From a virus, in IMG/VR virus record IMGVR_UViG_3300032282_004353, positions 1 through 49,681 of that record: a DNA stretch of 49,681 nt. The stretch is one strand, 5' to 3'. Made by a program: the position numbers and the translations under genes. The notes under the pieces are model-generated. The model had not been told where the DNA came from and did no database searches. It saw nothing but the letters and a program-made list of their open reading frames with translations. Every line of letters starts with the position of its first letter. Position 1 is the stretch's first letter. Below are positions 1-7,934 of this stretch, piece by piece.

Positions 1-1051
1 CTTCATCAATAAGTATTTCGGCGACTGTATTCTCCAAATTGAATTTATTTTCAATGAATTGTTTGAAGTCAGAATCATCAATAAGAGATTCATAAAAAAC
101 ATCAGGAATATTTTTTTCCTTATATTTTTCTTCTGATACCTCACCTGTTTCTCGATTGACAATAGAGAATCTAGTTCCTGCTTTAGCACCAGTCTTTGTA
201 ATATGTCCACTTTCTAGTGCAAGTTCTAGCATGGCAGACCACTTGTAAACACCATCCTTAAAGGAAACATAGAAAGGTAGTTTACTTTTTTCCTTGACAA
301 ATCTAGATTTTTCCACATTAATAGTAAATGTAAAACCTAGAAGGTTATTATCATTATCTTTATCTTGTGCTTTTGTAATAATAAAGATTTGATTTGCTGC
401 ATAAGTAACTGCAGTACCACCAGGAATTACATTCTTTGAATATAGTTCCATGGTTTTGTATACATGGTTCACTATAATACATGGTAAATCCTTCATTGTC
501 AAATGAGGAGTAATGATCCTGAGTAGAGAACGAATACTTTTTGCTCGACTCATATCAGCAACACTTTTTTCATCATTGGCATCTTCAACTTCTTTCTTTG
601 AAGCTAGATTGCCAAGTGAGTCAACAAAAATAAAGACTTTATCACCTCGGTTAATAGATTCAAGTCGTTTCACTAAATCAAATTTTAGTTGCTCGACATG
701 TTCAATTGGAATGTGAATAATTCTAGATGCATCAATACCAAAGTTTTTTACATAAGTAGGTGTTACACCAAATTCAGAATCATAAAATAGACATACTGCA
801 TCTTTATATTTGTCCATATATGCTTTAAGACAATATAAACCAAGCATAGTTTTGAATGATTTAGATTCACCTGCTAGAATAGTCAAACCAGGAATTAAAC
901 CACCATCTAGTTTGCCACTAAAAGCAACATTGAGAATCGGAAGTTCAGTTTTAATACTATCTTTTGTGGCAAAAAATGAAGAATTTGTTAATATAGAAGA
1001 ATTCTTAATAGAGCCAGTAGCCATCAGTTTATCTAGTAGTTTATTACTCAT
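1..1051 (-). CDS. uvsX: UvsX-type RecA-like recombinase (partial, C-terminus off the window)
   Basis: The frame is open from the ATG at 1051 to the left edge (350 codons, no stop), so the C-terminus is missing; T4 UvsX is about 390 residues. The protein begins MSNKLLDKLMATGSIKN and has a Walker A-like GESKSFKT near residue 66, a Walker B-like VFIFVDSLGNL, and a later IIVNHVYKT stretch, as in phage RecA-fold strand-exchange proteins. It catalyses homologous pairing in recombination-dependent replication with UvsY (44656-45096) and UvsW (43214-44656). The start overlaps the previous gene's stop by 8 bases, implying translational coupling. UvsX rather than host RecA because of the T4-type neighbours and divergent Walker A. 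Confidence 0.93.
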   Translation of the reverse strand, partial: MSNKLLDKLMATGSIKNSSILTNSSFFATKDSIKTELPILNVAFSGKLDGGLIPGLTILAGESKSFKTMLGLYCLKAYMDKYKDAVCLFYDSEFGVTPTYVKNFGIDASRIIHIPIEHVEQLKFDLVKRLESINRGDKVFIFVDSLGNLASKKEVEDANDEKSVADMSRAKSIRSLLRIITPHLTMKDLPCIIVNHVYKTMELYSKNVIPGGTAVTYAANQIFIITKAQDKDNDNNLLGFTFTINVEKSRFVKEKSKLPFYVSFKDGVYKWSAMLELALESGHITKTGAKAGTRFSIVNRETGEVSEEKYKEKNIPDVFYESLIDDSDFKQFIENKFNLENTVAEILIDE

Positions 1052-1394
1052 AATATACCTTATTTCCACTTTCAAGTTCTTGTTTAAGCCTCAAATATTG
1101 AGCCATTTTTTGGATTTTAATATTTTCATCATCAATATGGCGCCGAGATGCCTCTTCTTGAGTTTCTAGTCGATGTTTTACTAGTTGTAGTGTATAGGTT
1201 TTAGTCATTGGATTAATACGCCAAACTAAACGAAGATCAGTACCATACAACTGTAACCATTCTGAAAGTTTTTCAATTGCTGTATCAACTGGTCCTTCTA
1301 ACTCAAAATTAGCTTCTGGAATAATATTTTCCACAACAAGTAGTCTTTGTGATTGTGTATTGTGTTCAGTTAATGACTTTGGGGTTCTGGGCAT
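1044..1394 (-). CDS. Conserved hypothetical protein upstream of uvsX
   Basis: 116 residues, no recognised domain. The N-terminus is Pro/Ser/Thr-rich, the middle has a predicted alpha/beta stretch (DLRLVWRINPMTKTYTLQLV) and the C-terminal third is a charged helix (EEASRRHIDDENIKIQKM). It begins MPRTPKSLTEH after a TAACAGGAGATTAA-type Shine-Dalgarno and overlaps the uvsX start by 8 bases, so it is probably co-translated with uvsX. A sigma70-like promoter sits 60-90 bases upstream at 1454-1481. Its position suggests a recombination or replication accessory role, which is inference only. Confidence 0.7.
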   Translation of the reverse strand: MPRTPKSLTEHNTQSQRLLVVENIIPEANFELEGPVDTAIEKLSEWLQLYGTDLRLVWRINPMTKTYTLQLVKHRLETQEEASRRHIDDENIKIQKMAQYLRLKQELESGNKVYYE

Positions 1395-1453
1395 AATTTA
1401 ATCTCCTGTTACATAATTAAGTCCTCATTATTATATATAAGCAAATATTAATT

Positions 1454-1481
1454 ATTATACAATATTACTGTCAGTTGTCAA
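1454..1481 (-). promoter_or_regulatory. Sigma70-like early promoter for the 1394/uvsX pair
   Basis: On the minus strand TTGACA (1476-1481), 16 bases, TATAAT (1454-1459): a perfect consensus match on both hexamers. It overlaps the 3' end of the upstream gene and reads into 1044-1394 and uvsX. Confidence 0.8.
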
Positions 1482-1791
1482 CAAGTTGATTGATCCTCAC
1501 TATAAAGTCATCAATCTTCTTTACTCGATCAGAACCATTCCATTTAATCATATCTTTCTCTGGATTCTTTTTGAGATTATTCAGAAATGGTAGTATCATT
1601 GCTCGAAGTTTCTCAAGTTTTTCGGTAGCAGTATCTACTTCTGCTGATAGTTCGGTTGAATCTGCAAATGTAAAGCCAAAATCATCTTCTTGTTTCATTT
1701 TATTAAGCTCTCTATTGTAATATTCACAGCCAGGTTCACATTCTTTTTGTAGTCCACACGGGCATCCACCACCATAATCATATTTGGCCAT
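1471..1791 (-). CDS. Conserved small cysteine-containing phage protein
   Basis: 106 residues. The N-terminus MAKYDYGGGCPCGLQKEC has four cysteines in about 20 residues (CPC...C...C), suggesting a small metal site; the rest is acidic and helical. I recall very similar N-termini in hypothetical proteins of T4-like cyanophages, but no function is known to me. Its start codon overlaps the last base of the gp43 C-terminal gene stop, so it is translated with the polymerase. Confidence 0.7.
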   Translation of the reverse strand: MAKYDYGGGCPCGLQKECEPGCEYYNRELNKMKQEDDFGFTFADSTELSAEVDTATEKLEKLRAMILPFLNNLKKNPEKDMIKWNGSDRVKKIDDFIVRINQLVDN

Positions 1792-4061
1792 TAACTAAAA
1801 AACCCTTCAAGTGTTGAACGTTTTTCAGTATCCCATCCAATAACATCTAGAATAGCCTTGATAGGATCTAGAAATGTTTTTTGAAATTGTGTTTCATAAT
1901 CAATATATTTGTCGAAGTTAAGTTCTAGTGGTAATTCATCTGGCGCAGAAATAACATGTTCACGAATAGGATTTGGTAATGTCAAATAAGAAAACCGAAT
2001 CTTATCACCATCGCCAATCAACTGATATTTGTCCTGTAGACCTTTTTTAATTATTAGATCATTATAAAGTAAAGCACCACGAACATGAATTGGTGTTCCC
2101 TTTGTATAAATTGAATGACGATCTTTATATTTGTCCATACCTTTCATACCTCGTGGAAAAGCAACCTCCTCAAAACCAAGTTTCATAAATTCATGTTTAA
2201 AATCAGCAATAAACTTCTGAAGTGTTTCCTCATCTTTATTCATGATAATAGATAAAGACTTTTTAATATTTGATCGACACACTTTTGGTGTAGAAGATCG
2301 AACTGCCTCAATACCCTGAATCTTGAGTTGTGGTTCAGAGAACTGAACACCCTCAATATTCCAGGCATTCATAATATAGTTTTTAGCACCTTTCCAAATT
2401 GCTTTGTCTGCAATTGTTTCACGCTTCATAAACATCTTTTGATCATATGAATGCATATAGTTTGCTAAATCGGTAAATGCTTTTTTAATAACATTCTGAA
2501 CTTTTGTATCACAGAATTTATCTAGTGCATCAACAATCTTTAAAGGATCATCAATACCTAATTCAGTAACAAGCGGATCCATATTAATATAAAGTGAGTC
2601 TGTATCGGAAGCAACAATATAATCTTTACCATCAGTTTTTAGAAGCTTATTCATATAGGTATTGATATATCGTTCTGCCCATTGAATAGTAAGCTGGCCT
2701 GATGAAGTAATTGCTTCAGCCATATCAAAATCAAACCAACGGAAATATTGATTAGATAGAGCGCCGTAAAAAGAGTTTAATTGAATTTTCTTAGCAAGTT
2801 GTAGATTGTGATATCGTGCTACATCATTGATATATTGTTTACGATTTGGGTCATTCTCAGATAATGTTTCAAGTTTCTTTTTGGACTCAAGCATCTTTTT
2901 CTTGTATTCTGCACGATCATTAAACATACGTTCCATGAGTGCTGGTGCAAAGCCTTGACGATCTTTTGAAAACTTTACACCATTTGCAGCAGATGAATAA
3001 CCATCATCTTCTACAACTGCATATCCATCAATAAGTGACTTTAGTTGAGGCCAATTTTGTTCACGCCCGATTTTTGTTTCGGGTGAAATATTATAATGAA
3101 TAATAAGATGTGGATATAGTGAAGTCAAGTCAAATGAAACAACCCAACGATAAAGACCAGGTTTTACTTCCTTGACATAACCACCCATGAGTGCCTCGTC
3201 ATTGCTTTTCTTTTTAAATTGAGGAATTACAATACAACGATCAAGAAGATAGTTATGTACAATAATATCCCAAGGCTTCACAGTTGCCATAGTATCAGCA
3301 TAGTTTACCTTAGCATCATACGCAAATGCCATGACAAGTTCAATGAAACCTAGTTTTTCCTCAAACCGATCAATCAGTGCTACATCTTGCACGTTATAAT
3401 CAAAAAACATTTCAGGATTCCGTTGATATAGATCATCAAGCGATGCATATCCTTGAGCCTTATAATCAACCTTCTTTTCACCTAGAACTACTTCTGCAAT
3501 ATTATCTAGTTTATAGCTTTCCTCATTACTAAATGAAAATTTCTTGTATAGTTGTAGATAATCTAGTACATTAATACCAGCAGGAGTGTAAGTTGTATTT
3601 TCCCTACCATGGATTTCAATCTTGCGTTCCTCAAGAATACCCCATGGAGATAGTTTCTTGGCTTGTTCATTACCCAATACATTTTTGATACGATTCACAA
3701 TATAAGGAATATCAAAGAACTCAATATTCCAACCAGTCAATACATCTGGTAGAAAACGACCAGATTGCCAAACATGGAGGAATTTTTCTAGTAGTTCATA
3801 CTCATCTTTACAAAGAAGATAAGTGATATTGTCTTCTTTTGGCTTATATGGCTTTAGACCAAATACTACTTTTTCACCACGACGTGAAATAGTAATAGCA
3901 GTAATTTCTTTATCTGCCGTTTCAATATTTGGAAATCCGCCAGTTTGCATATAACAAGAAGAAGGAATACTAACCCATTTTTGCTTTTCCTCGTCAAATA
4001 CCTCACAGTCATCTTTATATGATGATAGATCGTTTAAATTAATTTCAAACACATCGTACAT
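1791..4061 (-). CDS. 43: DNA polymerase gp43, C-terminal fragment (most of exonuclease plus polymerase domain)
   Basis: 756 residues of family B DNA polymerase. Residues 41 onward (GGFPNIETADKEITAITI) continue T4 gp43 immediately after its exonuclease I motif. Visible motifs are exonuclease TGWNIEFFDIPY and YNVQDVALID, polymerase A SFDLTSLYPHLI, B KKIQLNSFYGAL and C ASDTDSLYINMD. The catalytic DIE of Exo I is not here but in the separate N-terminal protein at 4960-5376. The first 40 residues (MYDVFEINLNDL...) do not resemble gp43 and look like a new N-terminus. It has its own Shine-Dalgarno (AGGA, 7 bases before ATG) and overlaps the 3' end of the HNH gene. Two polypeptides would have to assemble to give a proofreading polymerase. 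Confidence 0.93.
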   Translation of the reverse strand: MYDVFEINLNDLSSYKDDCEVFDEEKQKWVSIPSSCYMQTGGFPNIETADKEITAITISRRGEKVVFGLKPYKPKEDNITYLLCKDEYELLEKFLHVWQSGRFLPDVLTGWNIEFFDIPYIVNRIKNVLGNEQAKKLSPWGILEERKIEIHGRENTTYTPAGINVLDYLQLYKKFSFSNEESYKLDNIAEVVLGEKKVDYKAQGYASLDDLYQRNPEMFFDYNVQDVALIDRFEEKLGFIELVMAFAYDAKVNYADTMATVKPWDIIVHNYLLDRCIVIPQFKKKSNDEALMGGYVKEVKPGLYRWVVSFDLTSLYPHLIIHYNISPETKIGREQNWPQLKSLIDGYAVVEDDGYSSAANGVKFSKDRQGFAPALMERMFNDRAEYKKKMLESKKKLETLSENDPNRKQYINDVARYHNLQLAKKIQLNSFYGALSNQYFRWFDFDMAEAITSSGQLTIQWAERYINTYMNKLLKTDGKDYIVASDTDSLYINMDPLVTELGIDDPLKIVDALDKFCDTKVQNVIKKAFTDLANYMHSYDQKMFMKRETIADKAIWKGAKNYIMNAWNIEGVQFSEPQLKIQGIEAVRSSTPKVCRSNIKKSLSIIMNKDEETLQKFIADFKHEFMKLGFEEVAFPRGMKGMDKYKDRHSIYTKGTPIHVRGALLYNDLIIKKGLQDKYQLIGDGDKIRFSYLTLPNPIREHVISAPDELPLELNFDKYIDYETQFQKTFLDPIKAILDVIGWDTEKRSTLEGFFS

Positions 4062-4896
4062 ACTTATTCCTAAGATTAATCATTCTAGTTTTAATATGAT
4101 TAGGTCTATCTTTTGAGTTTATAAAGGTATAAAACTCATCATCAGTCATTGTAGCATATTTCTCACCCATAATATTTTGTTGATTTGTTTTTTTATCTTT
4201 TTTACCTTTTGATATACTATTACCTCTTTTTTCCTGATCGCATGATAAACATGATTTTTTTAATCTTTCCTTTCGCTGTTGATCAGTTAATTTTAAAATA
4301 TTTTCTTTTGCTTTTTTTGATTGTTTATTTCTAGTTTCTTCAGTTACTTTAGGTGCATTTTCACTTTTTTGATAGTTATTATAATGTTTTCTATTAACAA
4401 ATTTTGGTATATTTTCTCCATAATAATCAATAATTGTATTACATCCGCATTTACATAACGTTTGCTTTACTTGTTCTTTTCTTTTATCAAGATAAGTATC
4501 TGATTGATAATATTGAATACTAGATTTTTTTATTTTTTCTACAACATCTTTATTTTTTGTCGGATGATTTTCTGAAAATATCTTTCTAGCTAATTCATAA
4601 TTAGCAGATTTTTTTCTTTCATCAGAGCCTTTAACAGGATCTACACACATCATAAAAAAAGCCCACATCATTTTCCTTTTGAGCGCTTCATCTATTGTTA
4701 TTTTTGTTAGTAAATAATGACATATAAAATGCTCTCTGGCGATTAAACTAACAAGATTATCTTTTTTGTTTGATCCACCAAATGATACAGGTATAATATG
4801 ATGATTTTCATAATATGCATTTGGTTCTTTAATACGTGTTTTTGCTTTTTCTATAATAGAATAATAGATATTAGTATAAAATCCAAGTTTAAACAT
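4045..4896 (-). CDS. HNH homing endonuclease inserted within gp43
   Basis: 283 residues from the ATG at 4896, chosen because GGAG lies 6 bases upstream; the ATG at 4908 would place that GGAG inside the gene. The HNH core is NHHIIPVSFGGSNKKDNLV followed by EHFICHYLL, the Mob-type HNH arrangement of T4-like phages. A zinc-finger-like CKCGC (with LCKCGCNTIID) and a CLSC motif follow, then Lys-rich DNA-binding sequence. It separates the two gp43 fragments, overlaps the start of the downstream one by 17 bases, and has a T4-type late promoter upstream at 4928-4935. It probably cleaves polymerase genes of related phages at the uninterrupted site to spread itself. Confidence 0.88.
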   Translation of the reverse strand: MFKLGFYTNIYYSIIEKAKTRIKEPNAYYENHHIIPVSFGGSNKKDNLVSLIAREHFICHYLLTKITIDEALKRKMMWAFFMMCVDPVKGSDERKKSANYELARKIFSENHPTKNKDVVEKIKKSSIQYYQSDTYLDKRKEQVKQTLCKCGCNTIIDYYGENIPKFVNRKHYNNYQKSENAPKVTEETRNKQSKKAKENILKLTDQQRKERLKKSCLSCDQEKRGNSISKGKKDKKTNQQNIMGEKYATMTDDEFYTFINSKDRPNHIKTRMINLRNKYVRCV

Positions 4897-4927
4897 TGAA
4901 CACTCCATTTATCTGTTTCAATGTCTA

Positions 4928-4935
4928 TATTTATA
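4928..4935 (-). promoter_or_regulatory. T4-type late promoter for the HNH homing gene
   Basis: TATAAATA on the minus strand, 31 bases before the likely start codon. An 11-base direct repeat (AAACAGATAAA) occurs on either side of it. Confidence 0.65.
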
Positions 4936-4959
4936 CTTTTATCTGTTTGAATATCCATA

Positions 4960-5376
4960 CTATGTTGATTTTTTACGTATTTTGACCATTTTATTATTTA
5001 ATACAGTATATTTGTTGCCAGTATTGGTTTCAATATCTAGCGAGATTACATTAATTTTACTTGAATCGTATTGTACTTCACCACGATAATTATCATAGAT
5101 ATACAGATAAGCAAAATTATTCAAGCCAAAGACTTCCATGTTATCAACGTCTTCATAACGTTGCATGAAGTCTTTGGCATCTTTAATAGAATCAAAAGAT
5201 AATTTTTCAACAGACCTACCGTCGAGTGTTCTAAATTCAGTTTTAGAATCTCGACGAGCAGGAATAAACATATATGGCTTATAGTTTACAATGTCTGAAA
5301 ACCGGCGCCCATCTTTATAACCACGAACAAATACTCTATCACCACGAACAAATACATTCGTGTAAAATGAAGACAT
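4960..5376 (-). CDS. 43: DNA polymerase gp43, N-terminal fragment ending just after Exo I
   Basis: 138 residues. It begins MSSFYTNVFVRGDRVFVRGY like the N-terminal domain of T4-like gp43 and runs to INVISLDIETNTG, which contains the exonuclease I acidic pair (D and E of DIET). The last 18 residues (NKYTVLNNKMVKIRKKST) are unlike gp43. The coding DNA at the point of divergence is ACTGGC, and the same six bases encode the TG at which homology resumes in the C-terminal fragment; joining there gives an uninterrupted SLDIETNTGGFPNIET. It has its own sigma70-like promoter at 5403-5431. Confidence 0.9.
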   Translation of the reverse strand: MSSFYTNVFVRGDRVFVRGYKDGRRFSDIVNYKPYMFIPARRDSKTEFRTLDGRSVEKLSFDSIKDAKDFMQRYEDVDNMEVFGLNNFAYLYIYDNYRGEVQYDSSKINVISLDIETNTGNKYTVLNNKMVKIRKKST

Positions 5377-5402
5377 AGATACTCTCCTGATTCAACTTAA
5401 TC

Positions 5403-5431
5403 ATAATATACTAGGATAGTAACTCTGTCAA
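5403..5431 (-). promoter_or_regulatory. Sigma70-like promoter for split gp43
   Basis: TTGACA (5426-5431), 17 bases, TATTAT (5403-5408) on the minus strand, overlapping the end of the endolysin gene and 27 bases before the gp43 N-terminal start. Confidence 0.75.
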
Positions 5432-6039
5432 CCAAGCAAATTCATACCTTGATGGAATAGATGTTCACGTTCTTGTAGACCATGTGTTCCACCATTAATC
5501 TTTTTTGTAACAGTAACAATATCAGAATTATCAGCCCATTGATTGAGATTGTTTTTATTCCAGAACCAACCAGCAGACATTGCAGCACCTTCTACTGTTT
5601 CCAAATAATCAACAGCTTCATCAATATCCATGCCCATATCATTTGCAAATGAAGAATAATTATTATGACCGGTTAATTGAATAAACCCACGCCCACGGAA
5701 ACGATAACCGTCACCAGAATCTTCATTACCATTACCCATACGATTAGCATAAACTCTATTTGCTATTGCTTCTTGATTATGTGCATAATCTGCTGGATTA
5801 ACATCACGGAAATATTTTGGAAATACTACTGCTAGTCTATCAGCACGATAATTTAGATTTTCTTTCATAACACTAAGACCAGCTGATTCATGCCCAATCT
5901 GAGCTAAAAACATAGCTACTCTTTCAGGTGTATTGATTTCAAATTTTTCACATGTGGTAACTAAAGCATCTACACAACTTTCTAGTACATTAACTTTTGT
6001 ACGTGGAAAGATAGACTGAAGTAATTCTAATGTAATCAT
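5428..6039 (-). CDS. Endolysin, glycoside hydrolase family 19 (chitinase-like)
   Basis: 203 residues. The catalytic region FLAQIGHESAGL (around residue 45-55) and the downstream GRGFIQLTGHNNY with a WFWNKNNLN segment are the signature of GH19-fold phage endolysins that cut the glycan strand of peptidoglycan. No signal peptide or transmembrane segment is seen, so export needs a holin; no holin gene was recognised here. A good Shine-Dalgarno (ACAGGAG) precedes ATG at 6039. A hairpin terminator at 6063-6082 separates it from the upstream small genes, so it may have its own transcription signals; no clear late promoter was found immediately upstream. The spanin pair is nearby at 7209-7855. Confidence 0.9.
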   Translation of the reverse strand: MITLELLQSIFPRTKVNVLESCVDALVTTCEKFEINTPERVAMFLAQIGHESAGLSVMKENLNYRADRLAVVFPKYFRDVNPADYAHNQEAIANRVYANRMGNGNEDSGDGYRFRGRGFIQLTGHNNYSSFANDMGMDIDEAVDYLETVEGAAMSAGWFWNKNNLNQWADNSDIVTVTKKINGGTHGLQEREHLFHQGMNLLG

Positions 6040-6062
6040 TGTATTCTCCTGTTAAAATAAAA

Positions 6063-6082
6063 AGAGAGCTTTCGCTCCCTCT
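6063..6082 (-). terminator. Hairpin terminator before the endolysin gene
   Basis: On the minus strand AGAGGGAGC, GAAA loop, GCTCTCT, then TTTTTATTTT. Ends the DUF1127-DUF3563 transcript and overlaps no coding sequence. Confidence 0.7.
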
Positions 6083-6084
6083 AT

Positions 6085-6225
6085 TTAAATCATGTGTGGT
6101 GTCTGTTTACTATCAATTTCTCTACGCATCTTTTTTGCTTCCATATGTGAAGCATGATCAAGATAGTTTAAATTAGATGTTGAAAGGACGTAAATATTTA
6201 GTAGTTCAAAAATACGATTAATCAT
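6085..6225 (-). CDS. Small DUF3563-like protein
   Basis: 46 residues starting MINRIFELLN at 6225, the second of two small genes coupled by TAATATG. The sequence YVLSTSNLNYLDHASHMEAKKMRREID resembles the short alphaproteobacterial DUF3563 family (aromatic-Leu-Asp followed by an Arg-rich helix). A longer upstream start in this frame would overlap the DUF1127 gene completely, so the short form is preferred. Function unknown. Confidence 0.6.
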   Translation of the reverse strand: MINRIFELLNIYVLSTSNLNYLDHASHMEAKKMRREIDSKQTPHMI

Positions 6226-6226
6226 A

Positions 6227-6403
6227 TTAGCCTTCTTTTGCTTTGATATATGCTTTTGTAGCATAGTATTCAATATCACTTCTTGATAAACCAATATCTG
6301 CTAATTGTCTATCAGATAGTTTCCCAAGATCATGATATACTGAAAAATATGCATCAATTGAAAGGAGCCACCTTTTTGGGTGGCTCCAGAGTTTATTAAA
6401 CAT
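6227..6403 (-). CDS. DUF1127 small protein
   Basis: 58 residues. The C-terminal half, LGKLSDRQLADIGLSRSDIE, is an almost perfect DUF1127 motif. In alphaproteobacteria such short proteins bind RNA or proteins and affect RNA turnover and stress or phosphate responses. The N-terminal codons (SHPKRWL) are written in a perfect 9-bp hairpin at 6364-6387 that also looks like the hsp20 terminator. It is followed after one base by the DUF3563-like gene. The start ATG at 6403 lacks a strong Shine-Dalgarno, so an internal start is possible. Confidence 0.75.
   Translation of the reverse strand: MFNKLWSHPKRWLLSIDAYFSVYHDLGKLSDRQLADIGLSRSDIEYYATKAYIKAKEG
6361..6387 (-). terminator. Hairpin downstream of hsp20, embedded in the DUF1127 gene
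   Basis: GGAGCCACC, short A-rich loop, GGTGGCTCC then TTTC on the minus strand; 9-bp perfect stem about 30 bases after the hsp20 stop. The U tract is short, so it may attenuate rather than stop transcription, or control translation of DUF1127. Confidence 0.5.
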
Positions 6404-6416
6404 AAATTATTCTTTC

Positions 6417-6887
6417 TTATTTTTGTGTAGTTGTTTCTTTATCTACAACTTCAATTTTCTTTACTTTCTTTTCTGGTACCATATGGTCCAAAATAATGCG
6501 TAACATTCCGTTGATTAATTCTGCATTTTTAATTTCAACGTTATCCGCAATTGTGAAAGCACGAGTAAAGTTTCGAGCAGCAATGCCTTGATATAAATAT
6601 TGTGCTTTTTCACTTTCTTCAGATTCTACCTTTGTATTACCCTTAATCAATAGTTTATTATCTTCAAGTGTAATTTCAATGTCTTGTTGACCAAAACCGG
6701 CAACAGCCATTTCGATAACATATTTGTTATCTTCTACTTTTTTAAGATTGTAAGGGGGAAAGTTTGACATGGCTGTGTTAGCAATAAATGCTGCACCTTC
6801 TGCCATTTGTTTCATAATCTTATCTGCACCGACAAAATAGCGGTCCATATTTGAAGTATCAAAATTATATGTTTTCCATAGAGTCAT
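6417..6887 (-). CDS. Small heat shock protein, Hsp20/IbpA family
   Basis: 156 residues with an alpha-crystallin domain: FPPYNLKKVEDNKYVIEMAVAGF, then DIEITLEDNKLLIKG, AARNFTRAFTIADNVEIKNAEL and a terminal hydrophobic GMLRIIL strand. This is an ATP-independent holdase that keeps unfolded proteins soluble; related sHSPs are common in T4-like cyanophages and rhizobial phages. Transcription is from a combined early/late promoter at 6949-6978. No catalytic residues are expected. Ends in a hairpin at 6361-6387. Confidence 0.93.
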   Translation of the reverse strand: MTLWKTYNFDTSNMDRYFVGADKIMKQMAEGAAFIANTAMSNFPPYNLKKVEDNKYVIEMAVAGFGQQDIEITLEDNKLLIKGNTKVESEESEKAQYLYQGIAARNFTRAFTIADNVEIKNAELINGMLRIILDHMVPEKKVKKIEVVDKETTTQK

Positions 6888-6948
6888 TATAGTTTTCCTT
6901 CTATTAAAGCAAGGTTCATAGTTTGAGTCCCGTAAGGCAACTCAAATA

Positions 6949-6978
6949 TATTTATATCACTGAATTATGATTTGTCAA
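6949..6978 (-). promoter_or_regulatory. Overlapping early (sigma70) and late (TATAAATA) promoter for hsp20
   Basis: TTGACA (6973-6978), 16 bases, then TATAAATA (6949-6956) on the minus strand. The -10 hexamer of the early promoter is also the complete T4 late promoter, so the gene could be read both before and after gp55 takes over. Confidence 0.7.
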
Positions 6979-6992
6979 TTACTATCCGCAAC

Positions 6993-7184
6993 TCAGTTAT
7001 ACTTATTATTCATTTTCTCTTCTGTAGTAATATATACACTGTTTTCTTCAGGGTCATAAATATAAACGGGTGTTAATCCTGATTCTTTATACTTTTCACC
7101 AACACTCAATAAATGAGCATAAGAGTTACCATATTCAAATTTTTCGGAAGCCATTCTGATAAATTCTTCTTCTAAAACATACAT
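6993..7184 (-). CDS. Small hypothetical protein
   Basis: 63 residues, unrecognised. N-terminal amphipathic helix (LEEEFIRMASEKFEYG), then two short strands (PVYIYDPEENSVYITTEEK). AAGGA lies 7 bases before ATG at 7184. It stands divergently to the spanin genes (24 bp gap). Confidence 0.55.
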   Translation of the reverse strand: MYVLEEEFIRMASEKFEYGNSYAHLLSVGEKYKESGLTPVYIYDPEENSVYITTEEKMNNKYN

Positions 7185-7208
7185 CTTTTAATCCTTGAGG
7201 TAAAATAA

Positions 7209-7574
7209 ATGTTTGGTTTACTAGGCGGAAGCAAGATAATGATGTATATGATTGTCGGATTAATGATATTTGGATCCGTTACTACAACTTATTATGTGTG
7301 GAAACGTTCTATTAAGCGTGAAGCTTTAATGGAATACAATCAACGACAATTAGAACAAACTATTAAAGATAAAGAAGACTTACTTAAAGCTCAAGAAGAT
7401 TTAAATAAATCTAGAGAACAAGCTTTAAAAGATTTGGAAGTTGAAAATCAAAAATTAAATGATCAACTTGGTACAATTTCTGATTATTTAGACTCTGCTG
7501 ATGCAAAAAAGTCTGATAGACCTAGTTCTTTAGTAATCAGAAAAACAATTGAACAACTGAAAGAACGCAGATGA
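7209..7574 (+). CDS. i-spanin (Rz-like inner-membrane lysis protein)
   Basis: 121 residues. One N-terminal transmembrane segment (MMYMIVGLMIFGSVTTTYYVW, about residues 11-31) is followed by a long charged periplasmic coiled coil (QLEQTIKDKEDLLKAQEDL). This is the Rz layout. Its last 4 bases overlap the next gene, which encodes a small lipoprotein, so the two form a two-component spanin that fuses inner and outer membranes in the last step of lysis. Shine-Dalgarno GAGG precedes the ATG. Confidence 0.82.
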   Translation: MFGLLGGSKIMMYMIVGLMIFGSVTTTYYVWKRSIKREALMEYNQRQLEQTIKDKEDLLKAQEDLNKSREQALKDLEVENQKLNDQLGTISDYLDSADAKKSDRPSSLVIRKTIEQLKERR

Positions 7575-7855
7575 AAAAGTTAATATTAGGTCTTCCTATA
7601 TTATTAATTGCTTGTGGCGATCCAGATGTTCAATTAGTTACAAAAGAAAAATTGGTCCCTGTAGTACCAGCCGAATCTATGTATGTTTGCCCAACTATCA
7701 GAAGTTTTCCAGATACAAAAACTTTGACAGATATACAAGTTGCTAGATTAATAGCTCAACTACATAGCAATAACATGACTTGTAAAAATAGCATCGAAGC
7801 CATAAAAAAATATGTCTCTCAAGCCAAAGAGAGACTTGAGAGACATAAAGAATAA
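7571..7855 (+). CDS. o-spanin (Rz1-like outer-membrane lipoprotein)
   Basis: 94 residues with a lipoprotein signal: MKKLILGLPILLIACG, lipobox LIAC with Cys15. The mature part is Pro/Val-rich near the N-terminus and helical at the C-terminus, fitting Rz1. ATGA overlap with the i-spanin gene. A tRNA-Gln on the opposite strand begins 2 bases after its stop codon. Confidence 0.78.
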   Translation: MKKLILGLPILLIACGDPDVQLVTKEKLVPVVPAESMYVCPTIRSFPDTKTLTDIQVARLIAQLHSNNMTCKNSIEAIKKYVSQAKERLERHKE

Positions 7856-7857
7856 AT

Positions 7858-7931
7858 TGGAAGAGGGTATAGGAATCGAACCTATATAACCAGATTCAAA
7901 GTCTAGTGTCCTACCGTTGAACGAACCCTCT
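7858..7931 (-). tRNA. tRNA-Gln (UUG)
   Basis: Acceptor AGAGGGT/ACCCTCT, anticodon loop CTTTGAA (anticodon UUG), T arm with GGTTCGATTCC, encoded CCA. Confidence 0.92.
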
Positions 7932-7934
7932 ATA

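Noticed and set aside
4061-4960. An intein in gp43
   Set aside because: The sequences at the break lack an N-terminal Cys/Ser splice site and a C-terminal His-Asn; the HNH gene has its own start and stop, and the C fragment its own ribosome site.
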